Source of the DNA: Paguma larvata
Lineage: Eukaryota > Chordata > Mammalia > Carnivora > Viverridae
Reading direction: 5' to 3'
Length of the DNA: 64,000 bases
Assembly (NCBI GenBank): GCA_030068075.1
Contig: CM057841.1
Span: forward strand, 45,115,030-45,179,029
Position numbers and translations under genes: made by a program
The notes under the pieces: generated by a model
What the model was told of the DNA's origin: nothing
What the model saw: only the letters and a program-made list of their open reading frames with translations
Database searches by the model: none
Shown here: positions 12,249 to 24,248 of the stretch, in pieces
How positions within the stretch are numbered: position 1 is the stretch's first letter
How the letters are laid out: each line of letters begins with the position of its first letter

Positions 12249-12490
12249 TATCTAGATTATGCCTGTATAGACCTGGCACTTTGAGGTGCTTTCTCATTTA
12301 TTTTCTGATTTAATTTAATTGACAGTAACACCTTTCCATGAAGGAATGACATGGGGGAAATGAGTTTTACCTCAGTGAGCTAAATAAATAGTACAGATGG
12401 ACATCAATTGGCATTTATGGATGAAAAGATAATGCACCCTCACTTATACCAAAAATATATTCATATATCTCGTACGTTTATTACTTTTTT

Positions 12491-12710
12491 TAAATGTTGA
12501 TTTGTTTATTTTGACAGAGAGAGAGAATATGCATGAGAGAAAGCAGGGAAGAGGCAGAGAGAGGGAGTCAAAATCCCAAGCAGGCTTCATGCTGTCAGCA
12601 CAGAGCCAAGGTGGGGCTTGAACTGACGAACCATGAGATCATGATCTGAGCTGAAAGTTTCCTAAGAGTTGGAAACTTAATCAAATGAGCCACCCAGGTG
12701 CCTCCCTCCC
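12491..12710 (-). mobile_element. Felid SINE
   Basis: Full length, T-rich tail to CACCCAGGTGCC head. The flanks tttattactttttt (12477) and tttattacttttta (12711) are its target-site duplication. Confidence 0.92.
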
Positions 12711-12758
12711 TTTATTACTTTTTAAAAGCAAAGTTCATTGGACATTTTGACTTATTTT

Positions 12759-13001
12759 TTTTAACTTCTTAAAAAATAATTTCTACCTTACATTTTTTAA
12801 GTTTATTTATTTTGAGAGAGAGAGAGAGTATGTGTGAGTGGGGGAGAGGCAGAGAGAGAGGAGAGAGCAAGAATCCCAAATAGGCTCTGTGCTGTCACTG
12901 TGGAGCCCAATGCGGGGCTCAAACTCATGAACCAAGATTGTAACGTGAGCCGATATCAAGAGTCAGACATACACTTAACTGACTGAGCCACCCAGGTGCC
13001 T
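12759..13001 (-). mobile_element. Felid SINE
   Basis: Full length, with a perfect 16-bp target duplication CATTTTGACTTATTTT at 12743-12758 and 13002-13017. The tail is unusually long and mixed (ttaacttcttaaaaaataattt...). Confidence 0.95.
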
Positions 13002-13039
13002 CATTTTGACTTATTTTAATCATCTGCCACATGGTGTTT

Positions 13040-13200
13040 TTTTTTAATTATGAAATATTTAAAATTAATACCCATGTTTCCTCTGCTCAAATTTTAACAA
13101 ATGCTAACATTTTACTACATGTGATTTTATGTTTAAGAGAAGAAAAGTAACAGAAACATGTGAAATCTCTTGTTGTATCCACCCTAATCCATTCTCCTCA
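13040..13200 (-). mobile_element. Possible ancient L1 3' UTR fragment
   Basis: The stretch aacaaatgctaacattttactacatg...cagaaacatgtgaaatctcttgttgtatccacc resembles old mammalian L1 3' sequence read in reverse. It is strongly diverged. Confidence 0.4.
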
Positions 13201-13847
13201 CTCCTGTTCCAGTCAGAGTACTATTTATACAACTTTATTAATATTATTTACACAACTAATTGTTATAAAACAATTACTTATGGCAACTAGTATGGTAACA
13301 CCTTTTACTTATGATATTATCAATCTTATTGGTAATACAAGAAAGTAAGTCTACTTCTGTGCATTACTTTGTTAGTGTGAAATTGTACAAAATACATACA
13401 GATAGAAACTGTGCCTATTTTATGTATGTATTTTGTCTATGAAAGGTTGAAAATCTGTGAGCAGTTTTAAAATGCTAATCTACAGATTCGGGTAATATAA
13501 AAATGTGGCTTTTTCGATCAGAAACAGAATAAATCACCATCATTTAAAAAGTTGTTGCTAAAAATTATCAAGAGAACAAAAGAAAAGTGAATATTTAAGG
13601 AATAAATCAACAACAAGCTATGTATACTTTTGTCAATGATAATTCATAATATACTTAGCCTCCTGAACTGGTACTTTTTTCTGAATTAACTATTATGACC
13701 CAAGTTTGTTTATGCTTTTCATTTTAATAAAGCAGATGTTAACATAAGTCTATATATACATACATTTATATTTCTATATGTAAAAATGTATACACTTAGA
13801 TTTACTATATAATTTCAGTAAAAACAGAATAAGGAGTAGAGTTTTTA

Positions 13848-14061
13848 TTTTTTATTAAAAAATTTTTTTTAATGTTTGTTTAATTCTGAGAGAGAAAGAC
13901 AGAGCAGGAGTAGGGGAGAGGCAGAGATACAGAATCCAAAGCAGGCTCCAGGCTCTGAGCCGTGAGCACAGAGCCGGACGCACGGCTCGAACCCACAAAC
14001 TGCGAGATCATGATCTGAGCCAAAGTCGGCCGCTTAACCAACTGAGCCATGCAGGTACCCC
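13848..14061 (-). mobile_element. Felid SINE
   Basis: Ends GCAGGTACCCC. The target-site duplication is aataaggagtagagttttta (13828-13847) against aataggagtaaagttttta (14062-14080), about 19 bp with two differences. Confidence 0.93.
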
Positions 14062-14500
14062 AATAGGAGTAAAGTTTTTAAACTTACTTGCAACATTTTT
14101 TAACTAGAATCTGACTTCCTTTTCAAGTGGTCCTGTTTTCTAGAAAAAGTAGAAATGGCTACATGGAATAACCAAGATCAACTCACATTTTAGCTCACCA
14201 CATCAATATATAGGTTACGCAGGTGAATCGCCTTTCCAGCTAATGAATTTTGAGTTTAATTTTAAGAATAGTATACTAAATAAATGGCTAAACTCTGAAA
14301 TATGTTTACCTGGTTAACCTAAGACTGCAATCAAAGACAAATTTGCTCTCAAAATTTATTCGACTCTAGAAAAAGCAAATTATATAACTAGAAATACTTT
14401 CTAACATTAGTAAACAAGTGGAATAAAATAAATGGCTGTGTAATCCTGTTGTTGTGAATCACTTTTATTAAAACAATATTCTTCTAGAAATCATATTCGA

Positions 14501-14698
14501 TTTTTTTTTTTTTTAATTTGAGAAAGAGAGAGAGCGTGCACAAGCAGGGGAGAGAGGCGGAGGGAAAGAGAGAATCTTAAGCAGGCTCCGTGTTCTGTGC
14601 AGAGCCTGAGGCAGGGCTCAATCCTGCAACCCCAGGATGATGATCTGAGTAGAAATCAAGAGTCAGACACTCAAATGACTGAGCTATCCAGGTGCCCC
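14501..14698 (-). mobile_element. Felid SINE
   Basis: T14 start, a GAGAGAGAGCGTGCACAAGC body and a CAGGTGCCCC end. No clean target duplication is visible. Confidence 0.9.
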
Positions 14699-17600
14699 CA
14701 CATTCCCATTTTGTAGATCTTGAAACTTGCAGAGCTAAAGGGCGTATGGCTTTTCCAATTCTATATCCTACACACTGCTTAGTCCAGGAACTATAGTTTC
14801 CTTAAGTGAAATAACAGCATATAATTCCCTGAAGTACAAATCAAGAAGAAAAGAACTTAGACACCAGCAGGAAAGAAGAGAGGTATCTTGTGCCTAGAAG
14901 GATTGAGATATGATGATATGCAAATTGTCTAGCCTAATTCCTCTTACATAGTAGGAACTCAAAAGTGGTAACTTACAGTTTCCTTAATTCATTTTTTATA
15001 CAGTCTGCTGTTATGGATGGTTTAGAAATTTCTATGATTTTATTAGATGATTAAGATGTCTGAAACAACTTGAAGCACAGTTGTTCTTCTTTGATTATAG
15101 GCCATTAATTTAGCCCTCAAGTGTCCTCTCCTTTAATATAAACAGCACTCAATTAGGTTCTTTCTCAATACCTGTTAGGTACTTGCGATTTATTAACTGC
15201 TATGGCCCAATTTCAAAGCACTATTTAATAAATCTCTGTCTTCCAACAGAAAAGCTTATTATATGGATCACTTCATGTAAAGCTATTAACTAAAATTACA
15301 GCCTTTAAAAACCTCTAGTCATTCAACTAGTAGAGATATTTAGCAAATATTTCTATTTATATGCCTAATCTACATGTATACCTACACATATTAAAAGGGT
15401 CCTGAGATTGTATTACTTCTAGAAGTATTAATATATAATATTGAAAGTAACAATTTTACAAGAACAAAATAACAAAAGAATCACTAACTAGTTATTCTTA
15501 AGATTCTTTGGCTGCATTATAAAACCTATGGTTTGATTAATTCATTGTTTATCTCACAAAGTAGAATAAAAATTATAAAGAAATTTGAAGCAGTTACCTT
15601 AGCAAAACCTTATTTTGATATAAACTAATAAACTTAATGCCATATCCCAAAATGAAGGAAAAGAATCTAGGATCGAATAAGAAAATAATCTGATTTCTTA
15701 AAATGAAGATTAAAGTTTATTGTTCACCTCTGTGAAAGACTTCCTATTTTAATTAAGTAAATCTAAGGATTAAAAACTATAAACATGTAAGTAGTTAAAA
15801 ATATACTTGATTGGCATGTGATTTATATATCAATAAAGCTGTTATTTAAGAAAATTTCCTGCCGTATCTCTTTGCAAAAATTCCTTCAACTATGGTGTAA
15901 CTGTTTGTGTTAGTTCTTCTAAAATAATACTTGCATTTTAGTTCTTTATAACCTATACTATAGGACTCCTCCCACCTCCCACCCCCCAAAAAATAAAGAA
16001 TCCTTTCACAATTTGCATTTCTTGAGGACCTCCTTATTTTGCCAAAATGCCATTAATTCATTTGGATAACTTTTTTGTGTTAGGAAAATGGTCCCTGTCT
16101 TAACTACTGAGAACTTACACTACTGTTCAGTAGGTCTGTATTTCTAAAACTTATTCATTCATATATTGAACCTCGAACTCTTAACTACCATTCTAGTGGG
16201 ACAAAAGCAGAGGTCTTTAAAAAATGAGGAGTACAAACTGCAGACTAGTGACTCTCAACTATACCTCCCAGATTTTGATACTTGGCCCATGGAGAGGAGA
16301 GGAGTGGTGTAGAAATCAACTCTCGTTCTCCCAGCCCCAACTCTGGAACTTACCAGATAAAAAGATGTTACTGATAGGAGTATATAAAAGTGTGAATAGT
16401 GTACAGCCAGAAAAAGGTTTGAGAGATACTCTTTTACCCAATATTCTGGATTGTGGATTAGCAGCACCATGTTTACTTGTTCCCTCAGTAATATGTAAAG
16501 GTAAAAAAGCTATATTGGCGAATCTGAGAAACACATTTTTAATAATTAAGTAATAAAGAATGTACATGAACACCTATATGCCCAGCCTCTAAATTTTAAA
16601 ATTTAAATTGATTTAGAACTTGTGAAACACAAACCTTTATGGCAGAACTAGAAGTCTGTTCCCACCAGGCCCTCATACCTGATAGCAGCCAATCCGGCTC
16701 CTTCAAAACTCTGAAGAATTAACTACATCAAGAGTCATCATTTTTATGCATTTCATATTTAAACAGCAAATGTATAGATTAAAAAAAAAACTCACAGAAG
16801 TCTAAATTAATGTGCCTTTCCCTAGATGTCAAGTCTTTTGGTCAGGAAACACTGAATAACTGCTAATTTACTCCAAATCCTTCTCTTTGACAGTTACGTC
16901 ACTAAAGATATTAATAAGTTAAATAAAATAACAACTCTATAATGACATGAACTGATTTCCCTATGATAATTACTCTATAATGTAAATTCTCTTACCTATA
17001 ATGTTATATGACAAAAACTATTTCACCAATAAGACAGAATCCTAGAATAAGATTATACTGGTTACTAAAAGTTATGTAAAAAAATTACAAATGACTTGGC
17101 TTTACACCATTGAAACTTTCTATATGTGAATTTAAGAAAACTGTCAATGTTACCTCCTTACCCTCTTCATCATCTTTATAATGTCAATAACTCCTCGATC
17201 TAGTAAGAATTTATTACTTCAGAATACTTCCTTTGGTTAATTCTCTTATTTTTTGATTTTTCAACTCATATCTTTCAATTTAATTTATCTGGAGAAGACT
17301 TTCTCAAATATATGGGGGGGGAGGATCAACATTCTATTAGTGATTCAAATTCAAGAACTTTCAATACTTATATATAACAACTTGAAATTGAGTTTGGCAT
17401 TATTTAAAAGGAAGTGTTCTTTTCCAAACCTAACTGACATTTTTTCAGCTTTTAAAAGGAACTGGATCTACTGTCAACAGATGTTAAAAAGCACAGAAGA
17501 AACAGACTTTTAGTTCTATAGAGATTCAACAAGTCTATAAAAAACAATCTCAAGAGATATAAAAGAAATCAGTTAGTCAATTTCTACTTGTGGATTTAAA

Positions 17601-18958
17601 GTGAAATACTTCACTAAAATTGTTTTTCATATTTTATTATCTGATACAATTTTAAGCAATATGTAAAATTTTAAATTACAGAAAAAAATATTTCAGAACC
17701 CAGTGTATACAAAGTAAAACCAGGTCATCTTACCAATTTGATTGTTAAAAAGTTCACAATTAAATCCACAGAATCTGTTAGAAAATGTCTGGCAACACAT
17801 GAACAGTGAGCAGGGCTGATAAGTTTTCTTGCTATGTTTAAAGTTTTCCTGCCCTCAGCCAGAAATGCTGCATACTACAGTATACAGCTCGGGGAAAAGA
17901 TTGGTACACAAGGTTAACGGTACATTGGTTAACGCATACAAGAAAAATACATGAAGTCTTATTATAGTACCAAATCCTCATTTAAATCACAACCTTTCAC
18001 TTCATCATTCTTTTTGAAATGAAATGAATTTACTGAAAACAATGCTGAGATGGATGTTAAGTACCGTTTTAAAAGATGAGAGGTATCATTGGATAAGAAA
18101 CCTCTATTTAGAAGGATAGATACAACTTCAAAGTATACATATATTTTTTTCCTTTTTTTTAAAAAACAAATACATTTTGCAATCTATAAAACCCAACTAA
18201 TAAAAGAATTACAGTTGGGCAATCTAGTATTATTATAAGCACTCTTATTAAATTTATCAAAAATCAAGACTTTTTCTATTAGCTTGTCTGTCAATCTTTT
18301 ATTCTGTTTTAATAAAAAATTGAACCAATTTTATAGAATTATAAAGTGTATGATTTGAGAGCTGAGTAAAAATAAACTTGATAAATTTCAAATATTACTT
18401 TCTATACTTTTTCATTGATATTACAAAATACCTTTATATAAATATTACATTCAAATCTTCCATTACTTTCAACTGAATTTAAAAGAAGTCTTAAATCACG
18501 TGTTTTTAAATGTAGGGAAAAAGTTATAGTAACATGCTACAAACAGAAAAGAGACTTGAGTGCTAGAGTCCTTTTTCAGGTTACACAAAATCGAATATTT
18601 TTCCCTTTCAGCAAAGTTTTAAAAATTCTTGTTAAATAGAGACTAAAATGTAATTTTCTATCCATAGCTTGGTATGTAACCTTTTTATGAGCAGTAAACA
18701 AAAGGGCTTCACGTTTGTTTCCATAGGTGAAGATAAGCTCCTAGAAAGGAAACGGCACTAACAGATGTGCCAATGTGACATTTTAAGAAATAAGAATTAT
18801 ATCAAGAAATGTATATTTAAATATTTTAAGGTCAAAAGTATATATTGTAAAACCTAAAACAAACCCTCAAATCACACTCTTTTTGATATGAACTTTGCCA
18901 GCACTGTTCATGTTGGCCAGATAATACACTAGTTTTCTTTAATAAAGTAAAATGAAAT

Positions 18959-18964
18959 GCATAC
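18959..18964 (-). promoter_or_regulatory. NFAT5: 5' splice site of NFAT5 exon 2
   Basis: The minus-strand junction is GCTGCTG|GTATGC. GT is canonical, but positions +4 to +6 (TGC) deviate from AAGT, so this is a moderate donor. It fixes phase 1. Confidence 0.85.
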
Positions 18965-19090
18965 CAGCAGCAACTACGGCTGGAGGAGGCGAGCCTGCCT
19001 CACCGCCACTTGTCTGACTCATTGATGCTACAGATGTTTCTCTAGATGGAGGTAACTGTAACTCCTTTGGGAGAAGATCATAGACAGATT
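18965..19090 (-). CDS. NFAT5: NFAT5 coding exon 2 (residues 25-67)
   Basis: This exon encodes part of the NFAT5 N-terminal regulatory region. It was too short to stand out as an open frame and was found by reading the minus strand. It is 126 nt: two bases completing Glu25, 41 codons beginning [17 protein letters not shown] and ending SPPPAVVAA, then one base of the Asp67 codon. The acceptor is a clean pyrimidine tract (CTCCTTCCCCCTACAG|AA) and the donor is G|GTATGC. Phase 1 at its end joins exactly to the AT that opens the exon at 4179. The length is a multiple of three, so skipping it would keep the frame. An in-frame Met48 lies inside. The segment is polar and Pro/Ser-rich with no folded domain. 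Exon 1, with the initiator Met and the nuclear export signal, is not in the window. Confidence 0.95.
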
Positions 19091-19124
19091 CTGTAGGGGG
19101 AAGGAGAAAAAAATTTTAAAAGAG
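19091..19124 (-). promoter_or_regulatory. NFAT5: 3' splice site of NFAT5 exon 2
   Basis: On the minus strand the last intron bases read TTTTTTTCTCCTTCCCCC followed by TACAG. This is a long uninterrupted pyrimidine tract and a canonical acceptor, expected to be used constitutively. Confidence 0.9.
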
Positions 19125-19809
19125 TATAAGTCAACATATGAGCATGAAATTAATATGTCTTTTCACTCATGAGGAAAACTATATTATTCACACATAAACA
19201 CAAATCCATATAATTACTGTTATAAATACTAGCAAATATTTTTCTTTTATTAATTTTACTGAACTGAAAAACAAATTTTCCATTAGTTTAGTCCCCTGTT
19301 TTCGTCTTGGCTTTATCCCTTATGTTTATGACGGTCTCCAAAGTTATTAAATTTTAGAAATGGACAAAATTAGACAAAATATAAGAAATGTCAAATAAGC
19401 CAAAATGGCCCATTATCTTCCTTTGTAATAAGAGTGTAACTTAGCTTACTCATAATCAGATTTAAATTGGCTCATCAATAAGACCATTAGTCTAGTCTTA
19501 TTCTTCATACTTAGTACCTTTTAGCAAATATTTTAATTTGCTATCAAAAAACATTTTTGTCTCCCAAAACAAACTAAACAAGGAATGTCAGACCTCAAGG
19601 AAATATTGTCATTTTTATTCTGAGCTATCTCCAAACTCCAGAAAGGTACAAGTATAGGATACTCTTAAATCAGAAAGCATAAATGCCTAAATTAGACTAT
19701 GATTACTTTTATACCTCAGACTAAAGAAAACATAGCTTTTTAATGTATTTTATAATCACTATCTATAAAATTACATTTATATCTACTATTTAAAAATTCT
19801 TTTATAGTT

Positions 19810-19947
19810 TCATGAGTTTGAGCCCCACATTGGGCTCTGCTCTGACAGCATGGAAGCTGCTTGGGATTTTTCCTCTCTCTCTGCCCCTCCCCTGCTCACT
19901 ACTCTCTCTGTCCCTCTCAAAATAAATAAATAAAACTTTAAAAAAAC
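19810..19947 (+). mobile_element. 5'-truncated felid SINE
   Basis: Begins inside the tRNA-like head (CATGAGTTTGAGCCCCACA) and runs to an A-rich tail. A perfect 14-bp duplication attcttttatagtt (19796-19809 and 19948-19961) shows it inserted already truncated. Confidence 0.95.
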
Positions 19948-21411
19948 ATTCTTTTATAGTTACTATTGTATGGTTTAGAGCACAAATAATTCTCAAAATA
20001 TCTTGTAAAGGCAGTAGAATCAATGTTGGACGGAACTTCAAAAGACCAATTAGAATCATATGCCCATTTTCAAAAGAACTAAGACACAAGGCTTAAGAGA
20101 CTTGCCTAGTATTCCAAGAAACCCAAAATTTCAACAAATAAAAAAAATTATTAGTTATTTTCATGAGTGGTTAAAAAAACAAAGGTAGCACCGTTGTTAA
20201 AATAAGACATTTTATTCTTGATAACAAACAATACTTTTAGTTAACTGATCACTGAATGCATGAATACTTTGATCCTTCCAATTAATCTTTGAAGTTGTAC
20301 CCTAATTTTGACATGGATAGGGATAAGGAAGAATGTTGTGAAGGAAAGCTAAAATTAGAAGTTTTACTATTATATGTTATCTTCATTCACAGTCAAGAGT
20401 CAACCTGAAAACTTTCTTTTGAAAAACTCTACTACCTAACACTTGAAATTTTCATCTTTAAAACATCTGGCAAATTCAATATCTGTCCGAACATAATAAT
20501 CTGCCTTGACTGAAATTTTTTTGCTTGTTAAAATATTGCTAAAAGTCTTAAGTAAATTATTCCTATCTTCAAATAATATAGGAGGGAGAGCAGGGAGAAT
20601 TAATTAAAACAAAAATGACACTATCATCAAATATGGATTTTAAAATAATTATCTTTCTCAATCCATGTTGAAAACAAGAGTTCCTTTTACATAAAAGAGA
20701 AGCATACTAAAAGTCCTTTTTTTTTTGGTCCAAACTAAAAGTAAACATGAAAATAAAAATAGCTTAGGTGAAAAGAGAAAATATCTACCAAAATATATTT
20801 ACATCAAGGAAAAAAAAAACTGTCCTACTAATAGCACCATCACCAGTACTTCACTAGTTGGAACTATTTCTCCACTTCTCTAATTATTAAAATAAATAAA
20901 ACAAAACAAATCCATGTGGACTGAAACACTTTACCCTTCCCAAAGAAGTATATAAATTTGAATCTATATTAGAGGTATAAAAGCAATGTAAATAAAAATA
21001 CACAAGAAAGTAACTAAATATAGAACTTGTTATACCTTTGCCCTCTCCACAACCTACCCCCAAAAACAAACAAAGTAACATGCAAGGTCAAATGGAAGGT
21101 GCAGGAAGTATGGACTCAATCCTTCAACAAAGGTATTTTCTAATTAACTGACTCAAGTTTTCAGAAATTAAAGAAGTCAGAAGTTTTATCATATCTACCG
21201 AAGGGAAAAAGCAGTTAATATGGTCGTTTTATCATCACAAGCTATGATTTCAGACATAACTGGTTGGCTCTGCTCCTCCAAACAACCTCTCGAAGACTTA
21301 AATCCTCGTTTAAACTTTTCTTTCACCCCATTATCTTGAAGAAATTCCCAAGCTATAACTCTACAACCCAACCACATACAATGAATGGCCTTATTTTTAA
21401 ATCTGCTTCCC

Positions 21412-21635
21412 GGGGCGTCTGGGTGGCTCAGATGGTTAAGCATCCGACTTCAGCTCAGGTCATGATCTCACAGTATGTGAGTTCAAGCCCCACATCCAGC
21501 TCTGCGCTGATGGCTCAGAGCCCGGAGCCTGCTTCAGATTCTGTATCTCCCTCTCTCTCTGCCCCTTCCCTGCTCATGCTCTGTCTCTTAAAATGAATAA
21601 ACATTTAAAAATAAAAATAAAAATAAATAAAAAAT
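21412..21635 (+). mobile_element. Felid SINE
   Basis: Head GGGGCGTCTGGGTGGCTCAG, and the tail ends in repeated AAATA units. The target duplication aaatctgcttcccg / aaatctgtttcccg differs by one base. Confidence 0.95.
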
Positions 21636-22077
21636 AAATCTGTTTCCCGTAAGACATGAAAAGATTAAAAGACTATAAATCATGCTGTAGATACTATTGT
21701 CATTTACTCTTAAACTCAATCCAAATTACAGTTTTATAGTATCCACTATCCAATGAAAAGAACTCTTGACAATCCATGAAAAACAGTCCTAAGTTGGTGC
21801 TAACCACTTCGTGTTAAGACGTCACATCTATTTTTCTCATGCTATCTTTTAATAGTTAGATAAGAAAAGAATGAAATTCTAGGTTTACAAACACAGAATA
21901 TGAAGAAAGAGAATACGAAAATGCATAATGGAAAGGCAGTTTCCTGAGGAAAGACTTCTTAGAAAACAAAAGTAAAATCACTTCTAGATTTGTTTTTTGT
22001 TTTTCCCAAGAGAAAGAGAGAATGGTCACAAGTTTTCTTTTTGGGATGGTAAAAATGTTCTAAATTTGGATTATGGT

Positions 22078-22285
22078 GGGACACCTGAGTAGCTCAGTCA
22101 GTTAAGCATCTGACTCCTGGTTTCGGTTCAGGTAGTGGTCTCATGATTTGTGAGTTCGAACCCCAGGTTGGGCTCTGCACTGATAGCGTGTAGCCTGCTT
22201 AGGATTCTCTTCTCTCTCTCTGCTCTTTCCCTGCTCCCTCTTGTGCTGTCTCTCTCAAAATAAATAAACTTTTAAAAAATAAATA
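22078..22285 (+). mobile_element. Felid SINE
   Basis: Head GGGACACCTGAGTAGCTCAG. The target duplication aaatttggattatgg (22062) / aaattggattatgg (22287) differs by one base. Confidence 0.93.
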
Positions 22286-22339
22286 AAATTGGATTATGGT
22301 AATAGTTACACAACTCCACTTATAAACTAACCACTATTG

Positions 22340-22556
22340 GGGTGCTTGGGTGACTCAGTCAGTTGGGTGTCCGATTCTTGATTTCAGCCCAGGTCACGAA
22401 TCCGCAGTTTGTGAGATCGAGCCCTCCACTGGGCTCTATGCTGACGGTGTGGAGCCTGCTTGGGATTCTCTCTCTCCTTCTCTCTCTGCCCCTCCCCTGT
22501 TCATGCTTCTCTTTCTCTCAAAATAATTAAACTTAAAAAAATTAAAAAAAAAAAAA
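22340..22556 (+). mobile_element. Felid SINE
   Basis: Head GGGTGCTTGGGTGACTCAG. It is flanked by aaccactattg (22329) and aactactattg (22556). Confidence 0.92.
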
Positions 22557-22601
22557 ACTACTATTGAGTCTGTAAATTATACATCGGTAAAGCTATTTTC
22601 C

Positions 22602-22619
22602 AAAAAAAAAAAAAAAAAA
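22602..22619. repeat. Poly(A) run, A18
   Basis: A simple A run just beyond the preceding SINE, with no separate retroposon body. Confidence 0.8.
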
Positions 22620-23159
22620 GAGAAAGAGGAATAGAACAAAGTACAAGTGAAAACTGTATAAGAGCAAGCTATGTGTCTCACAATTCCTAATAAACCTTAT
22701 GGATAAAAATATCTCTTCACATAGCTTCTATTAGTGAAAAGTGAAATTATGAAGGCCAACCTGCACTGCTAATCTAATTTGCTTTTTAAGGCTCTTCTAT
22801 TGGAGGAACAGGAAAATGCCACAGGTATAGTTATCCTAAATCCAGTAAAACATCTTAAGAAAACATTATAAAGTTCTCATGACCGAGGTGAAGAAATGGA
22901 GACTTAGTATTAACAGATGACTCTAAGCAACAGCTCCCGAAAATGTACAGGTTCACCTGGAGGGAGGTGGTTACTACACCAACAGTCCAAGCAAAGATCT
23001 CAAATTTATGAATGACCAGGCTTAAGAGGGATATATTGTATGTCATAGTTCATCACAGATCATGCAAGGCTGGAATCCCTGCCCAAAGGAATAAATTTAG
23101 TTACGATTAGTGTAACAGCTGGCAAAACTGCTCTTTGCAATGCACTTAAAGGCACTTTC

Positions 23160-23417
23160 TCTTTTTTTTAATTGAGAAATAATTTTACTTTTTTTCCCCT
23201 TAAATGTTTTACTTATTTACTTTGAGAGACAGAGAGAGCATGAGCAGGGGAGGGGCAGAGAGAAAGAGATAGAGAGGGAGAAAGCGAGTGGGAATCCCAG
23301 GCAGGCTCTGTGCTGCCAGTGCAGAGCCTGACACGGCTCGAACTCAGGACTGTGGAATCATGACCTATGCAGAAATCAAGAGTTGGATGCTTAACTGACT
23401 GACCATCCAGCCACCCC
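23160..23417 (-). mobile_element. Felid SINE
   Basis: Long T-rich tail, an AGAGAGCATGAGCAGGGGAGGGGCAG-type body and an end CCAGCCACCCC. Approximate flanks are tctttttttaa / tctttttaaa. Confidence 0.88.
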
Positions 23418-23533
23418 TCTTTTTAAAAATTTCTTTTTTATTTTATTTTAAGTAAGCTCTATGCTCAATATGGGGCTTGAACTTATGATGTTGATACCAA
23501 GAATCATATGCTCTACCAACTAAGCCAACCAGA
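23418..23533 (-). mobile_element. Old CAN-SINE, abutted by a younger SINE
   Basis: The older subfamily body TTAAGTAAGCTCTATGCTCAA runs to CTAAGCCAACCAGA. Its head end is where the next SINE inserted. Confidence 0.85.
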
Positions 23534-23751
23534 GGGGCGCCTGGGTGGCTCAGTCGGCTGAGCGTCCGACTTCGGCTCAGGTCATGATCTCACCATTCCC
23601 GAGTTCGAGCCCCGCATTGGGCTCTGTGCTTACAGCTCAGAGCCTGGAGCCTGCTTCTGATTCTGTCTCCCTCTCTCTGCCCCTCTGCCTCTTGTGCTCT
23701 CTCTCTCTCTCACTTTCAAATATAAATAAACATTAGGAAAAAAAAAAAAAA
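23534..23751 (+). mobile_element. Felid SINE inserted at the end of an older SINE
   Basis: Head GGGGCGCCTGGGTGGCTCAG and B-box-like GAGTTCGAGCC, both intact. A perfect 12-bp duplication aagccaaccaga (23522-23533 and 23752-23763) comes from the older SINE, which dates the two. Confidence 0.95.
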
Positions 23752-24067
23752 AAGCCAACCAGATACACCTGTTTTCTAAAGAACTCTTTCTCCAGTCAGC
23801 CAGGCTTGAGGTGACTGTTGCCTTACCTATTTTTCCTATGAATGTTGCTAATTACGCAGTGATGTTTAATCAACTCGCTTAATGGTACATTATGAATTTT
23901 AGTTGACCAAAATCCCAGGTAAGTGCACTGCTTAAATACCCATGTAGTGGAATTAGAACAGGTGTGATATAATAAATAACTGTTAATATTAATTATTAAC
24001 ATGAGTGTATGAAAAAAGGAAATTAGGCAGAAATGGGAAAAAAAGTTCAGAAGATTAAGAATTTGTC

Positions 24068-24248
24068 CCGACTTCGGCTCAGGTCATGATCTTATGGTTC
24101 GGGAGTTCGAGCCCGTATCGGGCTCTGCGCTGATGGCTCAGAGCCTGGAGCCTGCTTCAGATTCTGTGTCTCCCTCTCTCTCTGCCCTTCCCCTGTTCAC
24201 GTTCTGTCTCTATGTCTCTCAAAAGTGAATAAACGTTAAAAAAAAAAA
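24068..24248 (+). mobile_element. 5'-truncated felid SINE
   Basis: Starts at CCGACTTCGGCTCAGG, lacking about the first 38 bases including the A box. It has a perfect 11-bp duplication aagaatttgtc (24057-24067 and 24249-24259). Confidence 0.94.

Larger units (their letters stand above)
4180..18964 (-). other. NFAT5: NFAT5 intron 2 (complete)
   Basis: A 14,785-bp intron between exons 2 and 3, phase 1. Seven SINEs (7.1-14.7 kb), a (GT)n tract and poly(A) runs are listed separately. No other repeat is recognisable, apart from weak MIR-like and L1-like traces, in 4180-7149, 7615-9560, 9619-10681, 10960-12490, 13002-13847, 14062-14500 and 14699-18964. Human NFAT5 has an isoform about 17-18 residues longer at the N-terminus, and its cassette exon may lie here. 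I could not identify it with confidence. Confidence 0.9.

Noticed and set aside
15962..15990. C-rich tract (G-rich on the NFAT5 sense strand) as a possible G-quadruplex
   Set aside because: Only some runs reach three G and one is only two, so it does not meet the usual four-run pattern.
16224..16553. 109-codon plus-strand open frame in NFAT5 intron 2
   Set aside because: The product resembles nothing I recognise, codon use is not gene-like, there are no splice or promoter signals, and it lies antisense in an intron. Chance is the simplest explanation.
23534..23751. tRNA-like sequences with A and B boxes at the heads of many SINEs
   Set aside because: They lack a complete cloverleaf and are followed by the SINE body, so they are not tRNA genes.
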